Shown in pieces: positions 6,269-9,143 of a stretch of DNA of 9,143 nt. Below the pieces are notes generated by a model. The model ran no database searches. It was not told the DNA's origin and saw only the letters and a program-made list of their open reading frames with translations. This DNA comes from an uncultured Eubacteriales bacterium. GTDB taxonomy: Bacteria > Bacillota > Clostridia > Oscillospirales > CAG-272. The translations under genes and the position numbers were made by a program. The DNA lies in contig USGH01000093.1 in NCBI GenBank assembly GCA_900554225.1, positions 1 to 9,143 on the forward strand, given 5' to 3'. Numbering within the stretch: position 1 is the stretch's first letter; every line of letters starts with the position of its first letter.

Positions 6269-7177
6269 TCAGAAAAGCGGACACGTATCTGCCCAATCCA
6301 TCGTCGGACAGCCGTTTTCGTCAAACCGGATCGGCAGGATTACATAGGTCGAGGAGAAATACGCGTCCCCGCCACCGCCCCAGCGATCGCCCACATAATA
6401 CGGCACGCCGTCCACCGTCAGCACAAACGCGCTCTGGGAAGCATACGTCGTCTCATCCGCAATATTGCGTAAGGGCGACCATCGTCCGGTGACGGAATCC
6501 GCGACCGACCATTTTGCCTGATTCGGTGCCCATCCGGTACAGTAGGAGGAGAGCATATAATACCTCCCGTCGTGTGCAAAGAGTGCCGGTGCTTCCCGAA
6601 ATTCATGCTGGAACAGGGTGCGCACGTGCTCGTCAACGTTGAGGAAATCCTCCGTCAGGCGATAGATGTGCAGATCGGCATTGTCCCGTGCGGCAGAGAT
6701 AAAGTATGTATCGCCGGAGAGATCCGTGAACACCGTACAGTCGCGGGACATATTACCGTAGGGATTCATGCTGCCGTGGTAGACAAAGCCGCGATCGGGG
6801 AAATCGGACGAGGCGATACAGCAGCGTGCGTCATGATAATCCTTCCCGTTTTCCCAATGCGCCCAGAGTACGAATTTCTTCGTTTTCGGATTGTAGAGCA
6901 GCTTCGGCCGTTCGATGTTGACCTTGCCGCCGTCGTCTGTCCGGAGGCGCAGATCAAAATGGCCGTCGGTATGGGCGCACGGTGTATCCGTCGTCAGAAT
7001 CGGCGCGCACCTGGTCCAGGTATGCAGATCCCGGCTCCTGTAGCAGGACACATAGGTATTCTCCCGCCTGTCCTCGCCGTACCAGTAGTACATCCCGTCA
7101 AAGGGCAAAATCCATCCGCCGTGTGCGTGCAGGACCTCGCCGTTTTCGTCATAATACGGTTTGCCGTTCTCCAGCAT
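6269..7177 (-). CDS. GH43-family glycosidase, exo-beta-1,3-galactanase-like
   Basis: A 302-residue five-bladed beta-propeller glycoside hydrolase of the GH43 family, most like the subfamily 24 exo-beta-1,3-galactanases. The start at ATG 7177 is preferred over GTG 7183 because GGAGG at 7189-7185 is seven bases before ATG but only one before GTG. Motifs: AHGGWILPFDGMYYWYGE near the N-terminus, ERPK, SRDCTVF, REAPALF, CTGWAPN and SQSAFV. Glu89 (ERPK), Glu195 (REAP) and Gln248 (SQS) line up with the conserved Glu, acid Glu and unusual Gln base described for the fungal enzyme Pc1,3Gal43A; the Glu-Glu spacing of 106 is the same. There is no signal peptide, so it should act in the cytoplasm on imported oligosaccharides. 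It is last in the operon with the mutarotase and AAA+ genes. Its start lies 2 nt after the AAA+ stop and its ribosome binding site is inside that gene, so translation is probably coupled. Substrate is inferred. Confidence 0.85.
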   Translation of the reverse strand: MLENGKPYYDENGEVLHAHGGWILPFDGMYYWYGEDRRENTYVSCYRSRDLHTWTRCAPILTTDTPCAHTDGHFDLRLRTDDGGKVNIERPKLLYNPKTKKFVLWAHWENGKDYHDARCCIASSDFPDRGFVYHGSMNPYGNMSRDCTVFTDLSGDTYFISAARDNADLHIYRLTEDFLNVDEHVRTLFQHEFREAPALFAHDGRYYMLSSYCTGWAPNQAKWSVADSVTGRWSPLRNIADETTYASQSAFVLTVDGVPYYVGDRWGGGGDAYFSSTYVILPIRFDENGCPTMDWADTCPLF

Positions 7178-7179
7178 GA

Positions 7180-8391
7180 TCACACCTCCGTATCGGATTT
7201 TTCATCCTTCTCCGTTGCTTTGTCAGCGGATTGCGGCACTCCATCGTCCGCAGGCAGTCCGGTCGCGGCGGCTACATCGGCTTTCGTGATCTGCATGAGC
7301 ATCTCCCGCGTGATGTTGTCCGCATATGCGATTCGATTTGCCTGCGCTGTCAGCACCTTTTCAAAGGTATTGCGCACGCCGCGCGCATTGCCGAATTCTC
7401 CCGCCGCCTCGGACACCGCGCCGAAATACTCCGTGAGCAGCCTTTCCGCGTCCGGATCGAGGGTGTACTGGCTCTTTTTGCATTGGAGCGTGAAAATGGC
7501 GCACATCTCCTCTGCGGTATAGTCGGCGAAATCGAGATACTTATTGAAGCGCGAACGGAGACCCGGATTGGAATCGACAAATTCCTCCATCAGCTCCGTG
7601 TAGCCCGCCACGATCACGACCAGATCGTCCCGGTTGTCCTCCATCGCCTTGAGGATCGTATCCACAGCCTCCAGTCCAAAATCATTTTCCGATTTTGAGG
7701 TGAGCGTATACGCTTCGTCGATGAACAGCACGCCGCCCATCGCGGATTCCAGCACCTTCGCCGTCTTGATCGCGGTCTGCCCGATGTACCCCGCCACCAG
7801 TCCGCTGCGGTCGACCTCCACGAGCTGTCCTTTGGAGAGGATACCGAGGGAGTGGTACACACGCGCCATGAAACGGGCGATCATCGTTTTACCGGTGCCG
7901 GGATTGCCGGAAAACACCATGTGCAGCGACATATCCGTATTCGGCAGACCGTGTTCGCGGCGCATCTGATAAACCATTGCCATGTTGATGAGGTTTTCCA
8001 CCTCTTTCTTCACTGCGGCAAGTCCTATGTAGCCTGCAAGCTCCTTTTCAAGCTCCTGCATCGATTCCTTCGGCGGCAATTCCTCCTCTTTTTCGGGAGC
8101 CTTCCCGCCATCTCCGCCATCGGATGCCTTTGTCTCCGGCGGTTTCACGGAATTGGCAGCACCGCCCGACGATCCCTGCGGATTTTGTACCGTGGAGGTG
8201 TTTTGCGTCCTCTGCCCGGACAGTCTCGGGTTCTGCGCATCCGCCTGCGGATTCTGCGCCTGGGGATTCTGCGGATTCCGGGATGCGCCCCATATATCGT
8301 CGGATAGGCGGCGGATGTTGTTCTGCGTCATTTGTCGGATGAGATCCAGCTGCATCGAGATGATCTCATCCCGCTTGTCCTTTTCCGCCAT
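7180..8391 (-). CDS. CbxX/CfqX-type AAA+ ATPase with NPQ-rich N-terminal linker
   Basis: A 403-residue AAA+ ATPase of the CbxX/CfqX (CbbX, SpoVK, EccA-like) class. In order: a charged, probably helical N-terminus (1-35); a disordered linker (38-105) with repeated Asn-Pro-Gln and Gly/Glu stretches; then the ATPase module from about 111. Motifs: Walker A GNPGTGKT (162-169), a likely pore-loop segment LVAGYIGQT (198-206), Walker B VLFIDEAY (221-228), VIVAGY (259-264, sensor 1 region), arginine-finger segment PGLRSRF (276-282) and sensor 2 GNARGVRN (334-341). All key residues are present, so an active ring-forming remodelling ATPase is expected. It is cytoplasmic. Its start is 1 nt after the mutarotase stop and no strong ribosome binding site is seen, so translation is probably coupled. 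Relatives remodel RuBisCO, act in sporulation or serve type VII secretion, but none of those partners is in the window. The target is unknown. Confidence 0.92.
   Translation of the reverse strand: MAEKDKRDEIISMQLDLIRQMTQNNIRRLSDDIWGASRNPQNPQAQNPQADAQNPRLSGQRTQNTSTVQNPQGSSGGAANSVKPPETKASDGGDGGKAPEKEEELPPKESMQELEKELAGYIGLAAVKKEVENLINMAMVYQMRREHGLPNTDMSLHMVFSGNPGTGKTMIARFMARVYHSLGILSKGQLVEVDRSGLVAGYIGQTAIKTAKVLESAMGGVLFIDEAYTLTSKSENDFGLEAVDTILKAMEDNRDDLVVIVAGYTELMEEFVDSNPGLRSRFNKYLDFADYTAEEMCAIFTLQCKKSQYTLDPDAERLLTEYFGAVSEAAGEFGNARGVRNTFEKVLTAQANRIAYADNITREMLMQITKADVAAATGLPADDGVPQSADKATEKDEKSDTEV
7185..7189 (-). promoter_or_regulatory. Ribosome binding site of the GH43 gene, inside the end of the AAA+ gene
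   Basis: GGAGG on the minus strand within the last codons of the AAA+ gene, seven bases before ATG 7177. It excludes the in-frame GTG at 7183 as the start. Confidence 0.75.
8165..8282 (-). repeat. Coding repeats for the NPQ linker of the AAA+ ATPase
   Basis: On the minus strand, CGGAATCCGCAGAATCCCC-like units recur, encoding (Q)NPQ motifs at residues 39-49, 53-55 and 70-72. It is a short, slippage-prone low-complexity tract inside the gene. The encoded region is probably disordered and may hold the N-terminal segment away from the ATPase ring. Confidence 0.6.
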
Positions 8392-8392
8392 A

Positions 8393-8824
8393 TTACTGCT
8401 TTACAACGCCCTTTTTGAGCAGTACATTCGCATAGATCGCGCTCTCGCCGGTCACAACGACAGCATATGCCTTTTTCGCTCTGTCGTAGAATGCCTGCCG
8501 TTCGATGAAGTGTACGTCCTGTGCGGTGTGATCCTTCAGAATACGGCGGTACTCGTCCCAGATCGGGATCTCAAGCTCGCGGTCGGATTCCGTCTTGTCC
8601 ATGAGGAACACGCAGTCGGCATAGGTATCCAGCGGCATGAGCTGTAGGATCGCTTCGAGCAGTTCCGGTACGCCTGTACCGTCAGACCGGATGACGATGT
8701 TGTCCTTTGCGATGCTCTCGCCGGGGAAGTTGCCGTCGGAAATAACGATCTCATCGCCGTGCCCCATCTTGTCGAGCACATAGAGGAGCTCCGGGGAAAT
8801 ACACTTCGGAATACCGTTTAACAT
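8393..8824 (-). CDS. fucU: RbsD/FucU-family sugar mutarotase
   Basis: A 143-residue protein of the RbsD/FucU family, whose members interconvert alpha and beta anomers of sugars such as L-fucose or ribose in the cytoplasm. Length and sequence agree with E. coli FucU along the whole chain: ISPELLYVLDKMGHGDEIVI (9-28), with His22 as the conserved catalytic His and Asp30 in SDGNFP, then the C-terminal FIERQAFYDRAKKAYAVVVT and a conserved end YANVLLKKGV. The start at 8824 follows AAAGGAG by nine bases. The frame stays open to 9076, but that extension crosses the promoter and has no ribosome binding site. It is the first gene of a three-gene operon with the AAA+ ATPase and GH43 enzyme, driven by the promoter at 8866-8894. 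FucU is favoured over RbsD from the motifs; the exact sugar is not certain. Confidence 0.9.
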   Translation of the reverse strand: MLNGIPKCISPELLYVLDKMGHGDEIVISDGNFPGESIAKDNIVIRSDGTGVPELLEAILQLMPLDTYADCVFLMDKTESDRELEIPIWDEYRRILKDHTAQDVHFIERQAFYDRAKKAYAVVVTGESAIYANVLLKKGVVKQ

Positions 8825-8833
8825 AAGAAAAAT

Positions 8834-8840
8834 CTCCTTT
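8834..8840 (-). promoter_or_regulatory. fucU: Ribosome binding site of the fucU-like gene
   Basis: AAAGGAG on the minus strand, nine bases before ATG 8824. It decides the start against the longer open frame. Confidence 0.85.
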
Positions 8841-8865
8841 ATCAGAAAAAATTGGGTTCCCGTAC

Positions 8866-8894
8866 AGTATACCACAAACGGCGGCGAATGAAAA
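8866..8894 (-). promoter_or_regulatory. Promoter of the fucU-AAA+-GH43 operon
   Basis: Minus strand: -10 TATACT (8871-8866) preceded by TGG, an extended -10; -35 TTTTCA (8894-8889, 4 of 6), spacer 17. The start should be near 8859, giving a leader of about 35 nt. The -35 box is the left half of the inverted repeat at 8889-8904. Confidence 0.7.
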
Positions 8895-8904
8895 GCGTTT
8901 TTCA
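8889..8904. promoter_or_regulatory. Candidate LacI-family-type operator over the -35 box of the fucU operon
   Basis: TGAAAAGC/GTTTTTCA: a 16-bp inverted repeat with a central CG and seven of eight pairs matched. It resembles operators of LacI/GalR-family regulators but is two bases longer than a standard CcpA cre site. A bound protein would cover the -35 region, which suggests repression. Confidence 0.45.
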
Positions 8905-8934
8905 GGAAATTGAACACTTTTTTGTGTGTCCCCG

Positions 8935-8950
8935 GGAAATCCGCATTTCC
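8935..8950. promoter_or_regulatory. Candidate operator just upstream of the -35 box of the divergent gene
   Basis: GGAAATCC/GCATTTCC: a 16-bp inverted repeat with a central CG and seven of eight pairs matched, ending 3 bp before TTGACA at 8954. Its centre is 46 bp from that of the repeat at 8889-8904, so one regulator could control both divergent promoters. Confidence 0.4.
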
Positions 8951-8953
8951 GTA

Positions 8954-8982
8954 TTGACATTTCCGCGACGATATGCTACACT
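8954..8982 (+). promoter_or_regulatory. Promoter of the divergent gene starting at 9017
   Basis: Perfect -35 TTGACA (8954-8959), 17-bp spacer, -10 TACACT (8977-8982) preceded by TGC (extended -10). Expected start near 8989, about 28 nt before the ATG. Confidence 0.75.
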
Positions 8983-9016
8983 GACTACAGAAACATTTTT
9001 CCTTGTGAGGTACTTT

Positions 9017-9143
9017 ATGATCAAAATCGCGTTTACCTGCTCCGGCGCGGGCGGCGACAAATCCTCGCTCCTGCACCGGTACTGGAAGCCTCTTGTCGCC
9101 CTGGACAAATCGGTCTGTCCGGTGGCACTGCCGTTATACGACG
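9017..9143 (+). CDS. Start of an unrecognised protein, cut by the window end
   Basis: ATG at 9017 opens a frame that runs to the end of the window (42 codons visible). It begins MIKIAFTCSGAGGDKSSLLH and continues with VALDKSVCPVALPLYD. A weak GTGAGG ribosome binding site lies six bases upstream (9005-9010) and a strong promoter at 8954-8982, so it is a real gene. The shape, a beta strand first and then a segment ending V-P-V-A-L-P-L-like, is loosely reminiscent of class I glutamine-amidotransferase-like peptidase C26 proteins. The visible part is too short to decide. It is divergent from the fucU operon and may share its regulation. Confidence 0.7.
   Translation, partial: MIKIAFTCSGAGGDKSSLLHRYWKPLVALDKSVCPVALPLYD

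Noticed and set aside
6572..7522. Open frame on the plus strand (316 codons) across the GH43/AAA+ junction
   Set aside because: It spans the boundary of two well-supported minus-strand genes and encodes nothing recognisable.
8915..8928. ACAC-TTTTTT-GTGT mini-hairpin in the divergent intergenic region
   Set aside because: Only four base pairs with the T-run in the loop; too weak to be called a terminator.
8825..9076. N-terminal extension of the fucU-like frame
   Set aside because: It covers the operon promoter and divergent regulatory region; the family starts at MLNGI and has a good ribosome binding site at 8834-8840.

Overview
The window looks like chromosome of a Gram-positive-type Firmicute, most likely a gut or rumen Clostridia lineage (Oscillospirales/Ruminococcaceae-like). 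Grounds: strong AAAGGAG ribosome binding sites, TTGACA/TATAAT-type promoters with 17-bp spacing, two kinds of lipoprotein with Cys-ending signal peptides, a protein with C-terminal S-layer-homology (SLH)-like repeats, and medium GC content judged by eye. No rRNA, tRNA, CRISPR array, insertion sequence or phage gene was seen. The genus cannot be fixed from the sequence alone.

Left part (1-2590, + strand): two tandem paralogous genes for extracellular solute-binding lipoproteins (sugar ABC-transporter type). The first is cut by the window edge. The second is complete and has its own promoter, and a hairpin terminator separates them. No permease or ATPase gene accompanies them here. Next (2805-4088, +) is a DUF3048/YerB-like lipoprotein with a Glu/Thr-rich spacer. 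Its promoter is interleaved with a long terminator-like hairpin. Two hairpin terminators (4111-4190) close the convergent junction.

Middle (4210-5979, - strand): a 589-residue exported protein with five tandem CxxC...CxxH zinc-ribbon-like repeats, two InlB-B-repeat-like beta domains and three degenerate SLH-like repeats. It is preceded by a good ECF-sigma-type promoter (GGAAC, 16 nt, CGTC). This is the most unusual gene in the window.

Right part (6269-8824, - strand): a tightly packed three-gene operon, fucU-like sugar mutarotase, then a CbxX/CfqX-type AAA+ ATPase, then a GH43 exo-beta-1,3-galactanase-like glycosidase. Gaps are 1 and 2 nt, so translation is probably coupled. The GH43 and mutarotase suggest intracellular handling of plant-type galactan or related sugars; the role of the AAA+ protein between them is not obvious. 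A divergent gene starts at 9017 (+) and runs off the window. The 190-bp divergent promoter region carries two 16-bp inverted repeats with a central CG, each placed against a -35 box, which look like LacI-family-type operators.
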